From NCBI GenBank assembly GCA_011524535.1, contig WTKD01000003.1, positions 1 to 64,000 on the forward strand: a DNA stretch of 64,000 nt, in the 5' to 3' direction. This DNA comes from Spirochaetaceae bacterium. GTDB lineage: Bacteria > Spirochaetota > Spirochaetia > WTKD01. Below, piece by piece: positions 1-8,153 of the stretch. The notes under the pieces are model-generated. The model ran no database searches. It saw nothing but the letters and a program-made list of their open reading frames with translations, and was not told the DNA's origin. The translations under genes and the position numbers were made by a program. Every line of letters begins with the position of its first letter. Within the stretch, counting starts at the first letter, position 1.

Positions 1-120
1 AAGAATGAGGAATTAAACCCTACCCATGAGTAAGTTTGAGTAGGTTTTAAGGAACAGTTGACGCATGAAACTATGGTTAGATCGCAAATAAATATTTAAT
101 GATTTTCTGTAAAAAAATAA

Positions 121-594
121 ATGGTAGATATTTTATCACTTGCTAACTTGGTCATAGAACGCAGCAGTTTTAAGATTTCAAATCTTAGGCTACAAAAATT
201 GTTGTATTATGTGTATGGCATAATGGTCGCGGTTGACGATGATCTTATTATCAATGAGTACCCGGAAGCGTGGGAATACGGGCCCGTCTTTCCAACCGTG
301 TATCATACATACAAACACTTTGGCATTGATAGAATAAAGTCTACTGACGGAACACCAGCATATTATAGTGATCTGTCCATAAGCGCCGTTAATGCGGTGG
401 TTGAAGGATTCGGCACGTTAAAAGACTTTGAGATAGTAGCTCGAACACACCAACCACGCGGCCTATGGCGTCAAACTTATCGTCACGGCATAAAAAATAA
501 CACTATAAGCATAGAAAAAATAAAAAAGCACTTTAGGAAAAACATACTGATTGATAATGAAGACACCAAGATAATAAGCAACAACATTTTATGA
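121..594 (+). CDS. Panacea-domain (DUF4065) protein, SocA-like antitoxin family
   Basis: The 157-residue protein shows the Panacea/DUF4065 signature: an N-terminal stretch with LRLQKLLYYVYG, then EAWEYGPVFPTVYHTYKHFG. This family is known from phage Gp-type proteins and from antitoxins that pair with many unrelated toxins, or that act as proteolytic adaptors (SocA). The C-terminal 60 residues are lysine- and asparagine-rich. No Shine-Dalgarno sequence is visible before the ATG. No intact toxin partner lies downstream; only a decayed ORF follows. It stands alone at the accessory left edge of the window, so it may be an orphan antitoxin. The family call is fairly secure; the role is inferred. 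Confidence 0.75.
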   Translation: MVDILSLANLVIERSSFKISNLRLQKLLYYVYGIMVAVDDDLIINEYPEAWEYGPVFPTVYHTYKHFGIDRIKSTDGTPAYYSDLSISAVNAVVEGFGTLKDFEIVARTHQPRGLWRQTYRHGIKNNTISIEKIKKHFRKNILIDNEDTKIISNNIL

Positions 595-655
595 TAATTA
601 TCTGAAGTTAGTAGACAGAATATACCTTTAACGAACTTACTAAGTTTTCTTTTTT

Positions 656-880
656 ATGAGCATTTCACTTAATTCTATAGTAAAAAGAGTATCAATAAGG
701 AATACTTTCTGGGAGTAGATATATTTGGGTCAATTTTCGGCGATTTTTTTTTGAGTAAATGTACTTTATCCTATTGATATTTCTGAAGCAGAAAAAACAT
801 TTTTCGGTATAGATAAGAATTCTAGTAATGCCGATGGTAATTCATTTGAAGAGAAAACTTATAGTGTTCCATTTGAATAA
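656..880 (+). pseudogene. Possible decayed ORF downstream of the Panacea gene
   Basis: One reading frame starts at an ATG, is broken by two stop codons (TAG at 716, TGA at 752), then runs open for about 40 codons to TAA at 880. The last part reads protein-like (YPIDISEAEKTFFGIDKN, then a polar tail). I do not recognise the family. It could be the remnant of a toxin partner of the upstream Panacea gene, or chance. The stretch from 600 to 656 holds a weak 6-bp stem (TTAGTA/TACTAA) followed by T-rich sequence, a poor terminator candidate. Confidence 0.3.
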
Positions 881-1264
881 GTTTGAATTCATTCGTGTGA
901 TACATGATACAAAGTAATTTCTTGCTTTTTTCAGTATTTTCTATGGTATATTTTGAGGTCAAATGCGAATGTTTTTCTGTGCCATCTCTGTCACTATTGT
1001 CTTTGAAGACGAAGAATACATGTTTCTACGAGAAAAAAACCTCCGAAATAATGAGAATGGAGTACATGAGCAGCGGAAAGCAACGGCAAAAAGAAAACTA
1101 TTCGCTTCTTTGTTTTCTTCTTGTGGCAAATTTTTTCATGTAGGTGCATTTTCATGAAGAGTCTTTTTTAATCGTGCACGTGCGAAATTTTTTTCGAAGA
1201 AATGGAATTTTTTTGCGCTATTATATTTTTCACTCCTTCTTGAGAACCGAAAGGGGTGTGACTT
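881..1264. other. Non-coding or decayed stretch
   Basis: Only short overlapping frames of about 60-80 codons occur on both strands, and none has a recognisable domain or a convincing start. A TATTATATTT block near 1219 and an AAGGGG block near 1253 resemble a -10 box and a ribosome binding site before a 42-codon plus-strand ORF at 1265. That ORF is antisense to the small membrane ORF on the minus strand, and only one of the two can be real. Confidence 0.4.
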
Positions 1265-1281
1265 ATGTCGGTACAGGGGGT

Positions 1282-1485
1282 TCAAAGAATTGCGGGGTTA
1301 TCTAAGGTGGCAATGAATGCAGTGCCGACAAGAAAAATTGTTAAAAGTGCAGTAATCCCGAAAAGAAAAGGATTTAGCGATTTTTCTTGAACCTTAGGAA
1401 AAGAATAGGTAAAAAAGTCACAATAATAGGTATTATAAAGATATAAAGAGTTTACTTTTTTGTCTTCATTGTGCGATGCTCTCAA
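1282..1485 (-). CDS. Small putative membrane protein or truncated transporter N-terminus
   Basis: This 67-codon frame opens with TTG. It has a polar N-terminal half and one strong hydrophobic segment (about residues 40-60, FLFGITALLTIFLVGTAFIA). It lies about 115 bases downstream of the sugar ABC permease on the same strand. The hydrophobic block after a short basic-polar stretch vaguely resembles the first helix of a BCCT-type transporter cut short, but I cannot support that. A competing 42-codon ORF lies on the opposite strand. Treat it as a hypothetical. Confidence 0.25.
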   Translation of the reverse strand: MRASHNEDKKVNSLYLYNTYYCDFFTYSFPKVQEKSLNPFLFGITALLTIFLVGTAFIATLDNPAIL

Positions 1486-1599
1486 TTCCTCGGTATTGTT
1501 CCAGCTTTATGGGGGTCGAGCCTTGCTGAAAGCACAGCAGGACAGGGTTAGCAATAGACAAGTAGTGAAAGTCGGTTTTGCTTGCGCTAGTCCCCTGCC

Positions 1600-2439
1600 C
1601 TATTCTTTTATGGCACCTGCCGTTAGTCCTGCTATGAATTGCCGAGACATAAGAACATAAACGATAACAACGGGAAATGAGCCAAGTGTCAGGGTTGCGA
1701 GAATACGTGTCCAGTTTGTTTGGTATTGTCCAAAGAGATGCGAAATGCCGAGCATCAGGGTTCGCTGGCTTTCGTTTTGGATGAGAATAAGGGGAAACCA
1801 GAGATCATTCCAAAACAATACGATATGGATGATGGCAACCGTTGCAAGCCCTGGTTGGATGAGCGGGAGTAGGATGCGTAGATACGTGCCAAATCGTGAT
1901 GCCCCATCGATACGGGCAGCATCGTATAAAGCGGTTGGGACTCTCCTAATCAATTCGGTGAGCACCAGAACGCCAATGGGGATGCCCATTGAAACATATA
2001 TCGGGAGGAGGCTCCAGAAGGAATCGATAAGTCTCAGTGTTTTGCTGAGCTGTAAGAGGTAGATGCTCCCGATTCTCAGAGGAATGAGGAGACCTGCGAG
2101 AAAAAAGACGGATAAAAGTGAGGCTATGCGGTTTTTCCAGCGAACAATGGCATAAGATGCCAAAGAAGTAACCAAGAGGATAAGCGCTATTGAAGCAAAT
2201 GTGATAATGATGCTGTTCAAAAAATAGAGCAGAAATGAGCTGTTTTGAAACACCGAGAGGTATCCCGAAAAATCAAAGCTGGTTGGGAGATTCAGTGGAC
2301 TGCGATAGATTTCAACACGGGCCTTGAATGAATTGATAATCATAATCCACAGGGGCAAAAGCACCAATAAAGACCAGAGACTGAGTATGCTGATTCGTAT
2401 AATCGCTCCGATGGAAATGTTCTTTTTCAATTTTGCCAT
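1600..2439 (-). CDS. Carbohydrate ABC transporter permease, MalG/UgpE-like (CUT1)
   Basis: One of two inner-membrane channel subunits of a CUT1-type sugar importer. The 279-residue protein has about six hydrophobic segments and the EAA loop used to dock the ATPase (YDAARIDGASRFGTYLRILL, about residues 190-210). The N-terminus, with a helix followed by LPLWIMIINSFK, is typical of the MalG family. It starts 11 bases after the stop of the partner permease, so the two are co-transcribed. No ATP-binding subunit is encoded nearby. As is common for CUT1 importers, a shared MsiK-like ATPase may be encoded elsewhere. The substrate cannot be read from the sequence. Confidence 0.92.
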   Translation of the reverse strand: MAKLKKNISIGAIIRISILSLWSLLVLLPLWIMIINSFKARVEIYRSPLNLPTSFDFSGYLSVFQNSSFLLYFLNSIIITFASIALILLVTSLASYAIVRWKNRIASLLSVFFLAGLLIPLRIGSIYLLQLSKTLRLIDSFWSLLPIYVSMGIPIGVLVLTELIRRVPTALYDAARIDGASRFGTYLRILLPLIQPGLATVAIIHIVLFWNDLWFPLILIQNESQRTLMLGISHLFGQYQTNWTRILATLTLGSFPVVIVYVLMSRQFIAGLTAGAIKE

Positions 2440-2450
2440 GGCAACCTGGG

Positions 2451-3356
2451 TTAATTCCGTTCACGCGTAAAGACGCGGATGAGCATAACTCCCAAAAATA
2501 GAAACAAAAAGACAAGGCTGGCGACCGTTGCGCCGAGACCGACGTTTGGAATTCCTACGGGGTGCTCCCCGGCGATACCTATACGATAAAAATAGGTTCC
2601 CAATATATCGGTGCTGTATACCGGGCCTCCGTTTATTCCCGCCATCGCAAAGACAATATCAAAGGCATTAAAATTCCCCGTAAATGTAAGGATAGCAACA
2701 ACACCTATGATAGGACGCACCAATGGTAGTTTTATATACCAAAAAACCTGCCACCAGGTGACTCCATCGATCGCTGCTGCTTCAAAAAGATCGTTTGGGA
2801 TACTTTGTAGGCTTGCAAGAAATATCATGGTTGGTATACCAACCCATTGCCACGAAGAAATCAGGGATATTGTTATAAGGGCAGATTCTGAGTTACCTAG
2901 CCATGGCTGGGCTAGTTCTGGGTGGATTGCGGCTGCAATCATCGTGATGACGCCCCATTGCGGGTTTAACAACAGTTTCCAAAGAAAGCCTGTTACCAAG
3001 ATGGCGAGTGTGCTTGGAAGAAAAATCATGGTTCGATAAAAAGAGCCCCATTTTCCTGTTTGCGCCAGCAAAAGGTTCGCAAAGAGAATACCAAGGGTAT
3101 TTTGCACAAGCATATGAACGAGAAAAAACACCCAGGTGTTTCCAAAGGCATTCCAAAAATTTTCTGAAATCAATGGATCAAAAAATAGTCTTCTGTAATT
3201 TTCAAAACCAACGAACGTGTCCAAATTGAATCCGCTGCCTTGAAAAAAACTCATACGGAGCGAATTTGCGATTGGGAATATGGTAAAAACGATATAGATA
3301 ATGAGTGCGGGAAGAAAATAGAAAAACCAAGAAGACTGTCTTTGAAGTAGTTTCAT
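2451..3356 (-). CDS. Carbohydrate ABC transporter permease, MalF/UgpA-like (CUT1)
   Basis: The second channel subunit of the importer, 301 residues with six predicted membrane helices. The EAA docking loop reads FEAAAIDGVTWWQVFWYIKL around residues 200-220. It lies between the binding-protein gene (upstream) and the MalG-like permease (downstream) on the minus strand. A 124-base gap containing a strong hairpin terminator separates it from the binding-protein gene. That layout normally makes the binding protein more abundant than the permeases. No clear ribosome binding site precedes the ATG. Confidence 0.93.
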   Translation of the reverse strand: MKLLQRQSSWFFYFLPALIIYIVFTIFPIANSLRMSFFQGSGFNLDTFVGFENYRRLFFDPLISENFWNAFGNTWVFFLVHMLVQNTLGILFANLLLAQTGKWGSFYRTMIFLPSTLAILVTGFLWKLLLNPQWGVITMIAAAIHPELAQPWLGNSESALITISLISSWQWVGIPTMIFLASLQSIPNDLFEAAAIDGVTWWQVFWYIKLPLVRPIIGVVAILTFTGNFNAFDIVFAMAGINGGPVYSTDILGTYFYRIGIAGEHPVGIPNVGLGATVASLVFLFLFLGVMLIRVFTRERN

Positions 3357-3433
3357 ACGGTATTTTTTATTAAATTAAACCTGCCCTTGATAAATGCAGT
3401 GGAAATTTTGTTACAATAAGTCTAAGGTAATCT

Positions 3434-3473
3434 CAAGAAAAAATGCAATGGGCTTTTCATACCCATTGCATTG
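3434..3473 (-). terminator. Intrinsic terminator between the binding-protein and permease genes
   Basis: A perfect 11-bp inverted repeat (AATGCAATGGG and its complement at 3442-3452 and 3462-3472) encloses a 9-base loop. On the minus strand it is followed directly by a run of five Ts. It starts 8 bases beyond the stop codon of the solute-binding protein. Partial read-through would give a high binding-protein to permease ratio. Confidence 0.85.
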
Positions 3474-3480
3474 TATTCAG

Positions 3481-4731
3481 CTATTGCGCTGGCGCGTACC
3501 ACAAGGCGAGTCCGTCCTGAAAGGAGTTCGCGGCCTCGGTTGGGGTTGCACGATCCGTAAGTACGGCAACCGAAGCTTCTTGGATTAATTGATATCCACT
3601 CGGATTTCCTTCCATCATTGAAGGCCATGTCCAACGTACATCAAGTCCACGACCCTTATTCAAGCCAAGGAACTCGTTTGAATACGCATTATTCAAAACC
3701 GGCGGGTTGCTCTTCATAGGAAAAAATCCGGGAAGTTGGTCAGCAACAGCCTTTGATCCTGCGTCTCCGGCCAACCATTCAAGGAATAATTTTGCTTCCT
3801 GTGGATGATCGGTGGCTGGGTTTATAGCGATTCCATTATCGGGATGGAATGTGATATATTGTTCATCGGTTGGTGACGGTGGTGCAAAAATGCCCCATTT
3901 GAATGCATCGATGGCATCTTCATGCTCCTTGATAGTCCAAGAACCATCAAACATCATAGCTGCATCTCCGAGTTGAAATAATGCTTTACTATCGTTGTAG
4001 CCGATTGCTTCGTAGCCATTCGGTAAAAAAGGCTGGAGGCTGTCTATGGCTTCAAAGAGAGAAACTACATATTCATCATTGAACGTGCGCTCAGAATTGT
4101 CATATGCTTCACGCCCTTCTTGTCCACCGATAAAGTTTGGAGCTATATTCATGAAAACAACTTCGGTTATGTCCCATTGATCGGCAAGCGCGTTGGCAAC
4201 CGGGATATATCCGGCATCTTTGATAGTTTGGGCCACTGAAATAAATTCATCCCATGTAGTTGGTATAGAGAGGTTTAATTCCTCGAAAATGTCCTGGTTA
4301 TAGTAGACACCGTGTGAAACCGCTAGGAATGGCATCGCAAAGACCGAACCATCTCCAGAAGTCCATGGACCTTGTGCTCCATCTGCATAGGTCTGATCCA
4401 AAACATCCCAATCATTGAGGGCTAACATGAATCCATCTTCGTACAGCTGTACGCCAGTTGCATAGGATCGAGCATAAAAAATGTCGGGCCCAGTACCGCT
4501 TTCGAGGCGTAGGCGCAACGATGCATTGTAATCAGGCGGGTTGGTTGGTTCGAAACTAACCGAAATTTCGGGATACTCAGCCTCGAACAATGCGATGACT
4601 TCGTTCATTTTTTCTGTGTCATCAGTTCGCCAAGAACCCATTTCCAATGTTACTTTTTCTTCCTGACCTCCTGCAGACAAAAAGAAAAACAATGCTAATA
4701 CGACTAATGTTATCTGTAATATCCTAGACAT
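3481..4731 (-). CDS. Extracellular sugar-binding protein, ABC importer family 1
   Basis: Periplasmic substrate-binding component of the importer, 416 residues from the chosen start. The start MSRILQITLV is preferred because GAGGAG sits 3 bases upstream; an in-frame ATG 13 codons earlier has no such site. The signal peptide ends ...FFFLSAGGQEEK with no lipobox cysteine, so the mature protein should be cleaved by signal peptidase I rather than lipidated. The body has the family-1 pattern: a tryptophan-rich start (SWRTDDTEKMNEVI), a middle GSWTIKEH, and DNGIAINPATDHPQEAKLFLEWLAG near the C-terminus. It lies downstream of mtlF on the same strand but separated by 124 bases, so it probably has its own promoter. 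Confidence 0.92.
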   Translation of the reverse strand: MSRILQITLVVLALFFFLSAGGQEEKVTLEMGSWRTDDTEKMNEVIALFEAEYPEISVSFEPTNPPDYNASLRLRLESGTGPDIFYARSYATGVQLYEDGFMLALNDWDVLDQTYADGAQGPWTSGDGSVFAMPFLAVSHGVYYNQDIFEELNLSIPTTWDEFISVAQTIKDAGYIPVANALADQWDITEVVFMNIAPNFIGGQEGREAYDNSERTFNDEYVVSLFEAIDSLQPFLPNGYEAIGYNDSKALFQLGDAAMMFDGSWTIKEHEDAIDAFKWGIFAPPSPTDEQYITFHPDNGIAINPATDHPQEAKLFLEWLAGDAGSKAVADQLPGFFPMKSNPPVLNNAYSNEFLGLNKGRGLDVRWTWPSMMEGNPSGYQLIQEASVAVLTDRATPTEAANSFQDGLALWYAPAQ

Positions 4732-4742
4732 TAACTCCTCCA

Positions 4743-4814
4743 ATTTGGGAGAATTGTAACTTAAAAACAAAAAAAGGTATACTCCAGAAAAAAATTAGAG
4801 TACATCTCCCAAAT
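4743..4814. promoter_or_regulatory. Inverted-repeat pair upstream of the sugar-binding protein gene
   Basis: Two perfect 10-base arms (ATTTGGGAGA at 4743-4752 and its complement at 4805-4814) are 52 bases apart in the leader of the ABC operon. A possible minus-strand -10 box (TACAAT) adjoins the near arm, just upstream of the GAGGAG ribosome binding site. A 10-bp palindrome, ATAGTACTAT, lies next to the far arm (4818-4827). The arms could be paired operators for a looping repressor. The regulator is not identifiable here. Confidence 0.4.
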
Positions 4815-4855
4815 AGAATAGTACTATAAAGAGAGTAACTTTTAGAATTGAAAAA

Positions 4856-5272
4856 TTAGGACGGCAGTAATGCGTCGAAAAAATCTTGAACGTTGCTTGT
4901 ATTTGCCAACAGATTAGATTTTTCCTCGTCTAAAACAACCTGTGTAAGTTTTTCCATAACAGGAATATGCTCTGCTGCATTTGCCGCAATACCGACAACA
5001 ACCGTGGCAGGATCGCCATCCCAATCAACAGGAGGCTTACATTGGACTACAATAAGCCCTGTCTTTTTCACCATGTGGACTTCACTTTTTCGTCCATGTG
5101 GAATAACAACACCGTTTTTTAGATAGGTGCAGGTTTCGGCTTCACGAGCGTTTAAGCTATCGAGGTACCCTTCTTCGACCAAATCGTTTTCACGCATTTT
5201 TTCATAGAGGAATTCCATAACCGCAGACTTATTCGAGAGTGATATATTGAGATGAACATGAATTAGTGACAT
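4856..5272 (-). CDS. mtlF: Mannitol-type PTS enzyme IIA component
   Basis: A 138-residue IIA protein of the fructose/mannitol family. It accepts phosphate from HPr and passes it to the IIB domain of MtlA. The phospho-accepting histidine lies in NGVVIPHGRKSEV (about residue 60), preceded by the conserved LNAREAET block. It is divergent from mtlA, and the two form a complete mannitol permease with IIA on a separate chain. The start codon lies only 5 bases after a TATAAT -10 box and has no ribosome binding site, which suggests a leaderless message. Moving the start downstream would remove the conserved first strand. Confidence 0.92.
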   Translation of the reverse strand: MSLIHVHLNISLSNKSAVMEFLYEKMRENDLVEEGYLDSLNAREAETCTYLKNGVVIPHGRKSEVHMVKKTGLIVVQCKPPVDWDGDPATVVVGIAANAAEHIPVMEKLTQVVLDEEKSNLLANTSNVQDFFDALLPS

Positions 5273-5277
5273 GAATC

Positions 5278-5306
5278 ATTATAAGGTACATATTCTTTTT
5301 ATTCAA
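5278..5306 (-). promoter_or_regulatory. Promoter of mtlF, leaderless type
   Basis: On the minus strand the -35 box TTGAAT (5301-5306) and the -10 box TATAAT (5278-5283) are 17 bases apart. The mtlF ATG begins 5 bases after the -10 box, which is where transcription should start. This is one of the best promoter matches in the window. It lies 20 bases from the divergent mtlA promoter. Confidence 0.75.
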
Positions 5307-5326
5307 TATTCATTTATTTTCAATTC

Positions 5327-5355
5327 TTGTGTCCTGTATGAATGTGTGATACAAT
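5327..5355 (+). promoter_or_regulatory. Promoter of mtlA-mtlD
   Basis: The -35 box TTGTGT (5327-5332) and the -10 box TACAAT (5350-5355) are separated by 17 bases. Transcription would start near 5362, giving mtlA a leader of about 23 bases with a GGAGG site. This contrasts with the leaderless layout of the opposing mtlF promoter. Confidence 0.7.
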
Positions 5356-5384
5356 TAAACATACAAAAATCTATGGAGGTATAT

Positions 5385-6752
5385 ATGGATTTTAGGACAC
5401 GTGTCCAAAAATTTGGTTCATTTCTCAGTGGGATGGTTATCCCGAACATTGGGGCATTTATTGCATGGGGGCTTATCACCGCTTTATTTATCCCAACAGG
5501 TTGGATACCCAATGAGAACCTTAGCGCTCTAGTAGGGCCAATGATTGTGAATCTGCTACCACTTCTTATCGGATTTACCGGTGGAAAGATGGTATATGGT
5601 CATCGAGGAGGTGTACTAGGAGCAGTAGCAACGATGGGTGTTGTTGTTGGATCGACTATACCAATGTTCCTTGGAGCTATGTTAGTAGGTCCATTAGCTG
5701 GTAAATTGATGGAAATGGTCGACCGAATGTTCGAAGGAAAAGTGAAAGCTGGCTTTGAGATGTTGGTCAACAATTTCTCAGCTGGAATCTTAGGATTAGG
5801 TATAGCTTTGCTTTCATATCTCGTTATTGGTCCAGTTGTTTCTTGGTTCACTGGCTTGGTTACTGCCGGGGTTGAATTTCTCGTTGCAAGTAGACTCCTC
5901 CCATTAGCTAGTGTTTTGATAGAACCAGCTAAGGTTCTCTTCTTGAATAATGCCTTGAATCATGGTGTTCTTGGTCCAATTGGTGTTGAGCAAGCAGAAA
6001 CTGCAGGAAAATCAATTATGTTCTTGCTCGAAACGAATCCAGGTCCAGGACTTGGTTTGTTGCTTGCATACATGTTTTTCAGCAAAAGCGTCACTGCAAA
6101 AAGATCAGCTCCAGGAGCGATTATCATTCACTTCTTTGGTGGTATTCACGAATTGTACTTTCCGTATGTCTTGATGTACCCACGAACCATTATCGCCGTT
6201 ATTCTTGGTGGAATGGTCGGAGTTTTGACCTTCTTGGTTACCGGTGCTGGACTTTCTGCAACTCCTTCTCCTGGAAGTATTTTTGCGTTGCTAGCGCTTA
6301 CCCCTCCTGGAAACTTCTTTGGAGTTCTCGCAGGTATAACACTTAGTGCAACTGTTTCATTCTTGGTTTCAATGATACTCTTGCGATCGCAGAAAGCAGA
6401 ACAAGTAAGTCTTGGTGAAGCCGTTGATAGTGTGTCTGCTATGAAAGGTAAGACCAGCCATGCTGCAACATTGACAGGTGTTGAAGAAATCATCTTTGCC
6501 TGTGATGCTGGTATGGGTTCAAGTGCTATGGGTGCTTCTCTTCTTCGTAAGAAAGTAACCGAATCTGGACTAAATATTTCAGTGGTTAACAAATCAATCA
6601 ATGATTTGAGTGGAAACGAAAAACTTATCGTTACTCATAAAACACTTGAAAGTAGAGTCAAGCAAAAATCACCAAACGCAAAAGTATTCCTTGTGGATAA
6701 TTTCCTCGATGAATCTCTATACGACTCTGTCGTAAGCAGTATCCGAAGCTAA
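5385..6752 (+). CDS. mtlA: Mannitol PTS permease, enzyme IICB
   Basis: Membrane transporter that takes up mannitol and phosphorylates it to mannitol 1-phosphate. From the chosen start (GGAGG 5 bases upstream) it has 455 residues. The N-terminal IIC domain carries several membrane helices and the GGIHELYFPYVLMYP motif near residue 250. The C-terminal IIB domain carries the phosphocysteine in IIFACDAGMGSSAMGASLL (about residue 368). There is no IIA domain at the C-terminus; mtlF supplies it. The 38-codon upstream extension of the frame crosses the promoter and is not part of the gene. mtlD follows after one base. Confidence 0.95.
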   Translation: MDFRTRVQKFGSFLSGMVIPNIGAFIAWGLITALFIPTGWIPNENLSALVGPMIVNLLPLLIGFTGGKMVYGHRGGVLGAVATMGVVVGSTIPMFLGAMLVGPLAGKLMEMVDRMFEGKVKAGFEMLVNNFSAGILGLGIALLSYLVIGPVVSWFTGLVTAGVEFLVASRLLPLASVLIEPAKVLFLNNALNHGVLGPIGVEQAETAGKSIMFLLETNPGPGLGLLLAYMFFSKSVTAKRSAPGAIIIHFFGGIHELYFPYVLMYPRTIIAVILGGMVGVLTFLVTGAGLSATPSPGSIFALLALTPPGNFFGVLAGITLSATVSFLVSMILLRSQKAEQVSLGEAVDSVSAMKGKTSHAATLTGVEEIIFACDAGMGSSAMGASLLRKKVTESGLNISVVNKSINDLSGNEKLIVTHKTLESRVKQKSPNAKVFLVDNFLDESLYDSVVSSIRS

Positions 6753-6753
6753 A

Positions 6754-7863
6754 TTGACAGCAATACACTTTGGTGCTGGTAATATTGGAAGAGGGCTTAT
6801 TGGCCCTCTTCTTTATTGGTCGGGATACACAACAACATTCATCGATCTGAACGAAGAACTGATCGGATTCCTTTCAACAACAGATGGATACAGTATTATT
6901 CGAGAAGGCGAGAAACATCGAATCTCGAATATAGATGGGTGTCATGCCAGAAATACAGAGAAACTCATGAAGGCATTCCTGGACGCTTCACTCATTACGA
7001 CCGCAATTGGTCCAAATATTCTCAAGCACATAGCACCCACAATTGCGCAAGGTTTGGAGGCGCGTAAAAAGGCAGGACTCCCCTGTATTCCGATTATTGC
7101 TTGTGAAAATATGATAAACGCCAGTTCACAACTACGGGCATTGACTAAAGAGCATATGAATCTTACTGAAGACGAATACAATGCAGCTGCCATCTTTCAT
7201 AATTGTGCCATTGATTGTATCGTCCCCCCACAAAAACCTGATTTCAACCTGGTATACACAGAGGCACATCATGAATGGGTAGTTGAATCTATTCCTGAGT
7301 CTCCGCTTGGCGAAATACAAGGGATGAAACTCGTGCCTACCCTCACCCCTTATATGGAAAGAAAACTTTTTTCTCTCAATCTTCCCCATGCTGCGACGGC
7401 CTATGCTTCATACCGGTTAGGCTATACAACAATACCCGAGGGGTTGCGTGACTCAAAGGTGTTGGACCATGTTAATGCTGTTTTCAGTGAGATTTCTCAC
7501 TATATAATAACGGTGCATGGATTTTCTCAAGAAGAACAAGATACATATGTAACCAACACATTGGAGCGATTTAGAGCCATCGATGATGCTGTTGTAAGGG
7601 TTGCTCGAGCTCCCATCCGCAAACTTCAAAAAAGTGAACGATTTGCACTTCCAATACAGAAACTGTCCTCATTAGAAATGAATTTCTCTGCTATCGGACA
7701 GGGGCTTTTGAACTTGCTAGCATTTGACTTTGACGGTGATGAGGAAGCGGTAGTGTTGCAAAATGAGATTGAAGAATTAGGAATCGCTACAGTGATAAAA
7801 AAACACGCCGATTTCAATGACCAACTCGTCTCTAAAATACTGGATCAAAAGTCAATTTTTTAA
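6754..7863 (+). CDS. mtlD: Mannitol-1-phosphate 5-dehydrogenase
   Basis: Converts mannitol 1-phosphate to fructose 6-phosphate with NAD. The 369-residue protein has the N-terminal NAD-binding motif FGAGNIGRG (residues 6-14) and the polyol-dehydrogenase catalytic motif K-x4-N-x2-H in ERKLFSLNLPHAATAY near residue 210. It opens with a TTG codon one base after the mtlA stop and lacks a strong ribosome binding site, so its translation is probably coupled to mtlA. It ends 10 bases from the convergent gene at 7874, with no terminator hairpin visible between them. Confidence 0.95.
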   Translation: MTAIHFGAGNIGRGLIGPLLYWSGYTTTFIDLNEELIGFLSTTDGYSIIREGEKHRISNIDGCHARNTEKLMKAFLDASLITTAIGPNILKHIAPTIAQGLEARKKAGLPCIPIIACENMINASSQLRALTKEHMNLTEDEYNAAAIFHNCAIDCIVPPQKPDFNLVYTEAHHEWVVESIPESPLGEIQGMKLVPTLTPYMERKLFSLNLPHAATAYASYRLGYTTIPEGLRDSKVLDHVNAVFSEISHYIITVHGFSQEEQDTYVTNTLERFRAIDDAVVRVARAPIRKLQKSERFALPIQKLSSLEMNFSAIGQGLLNLLAFDFDGDEEAVVLQNEIEELGIATVIKKHADFNDQLVSKILDQKSIF

Positions 7864-7873
7864 TTCGTACTTC

Positions 7874-8152
7874 CTATTTTTTCCGGCTATAATATATACT
7901 GGAAATCGCTAAAGCAACCAACAGAGCAGAAAACAAGGGAGGATACGCGTTTACTTGTCCGAACAGTCTAGACAGCGTACCACCAAGAAATTCTTCGAAA
8001 AGGCTGTAGAAAACTCCTCCAATTATGCTGGATATGAGTGAAACCAAGAAAGCTCCAACAACCCCCCCAGGAAACTTTATCTGTAAAAGGGTCACAAGAA
8101 TTACAGCCGTCATACCAGCAATTCCCATGTATACGATCGTAAAATAAAGCAT
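7874..8152 (-). CDS. Small integral membrane protein
   Basis: The 92-residue protein has about three hydrophobic segments, with glycine-rich turns (FPGGVVGAFLVSLISSIIGGVF) and a basic tail (YYSRKK). I do not recognise the family; the glycine-rich helices loosely recall GlsB/YeaQ-type proteins. It starts one base after the stop of the upstream lipoprotein-like gene and is the last gene of the long minus-strand run that begins with recA. Confidence 0.6.
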   Translation of the reverse strand: MLYFTIVYMGIAGMTAVILVTLLQIKFPGGVVGAFLVSLISSIIGGVFYSLFEEFLGGTLSRLFGQVNAYPPLFSALLVALAISSIYYSRKK

Positions 8153-8153
8153 T

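Noticed and set aside
904-1157. Two overlapping plus-strand ORFs of 64-79 codons
   Set aside because: They share the same stretch in different frames, have no ribosome binding site and no recognisable motif.
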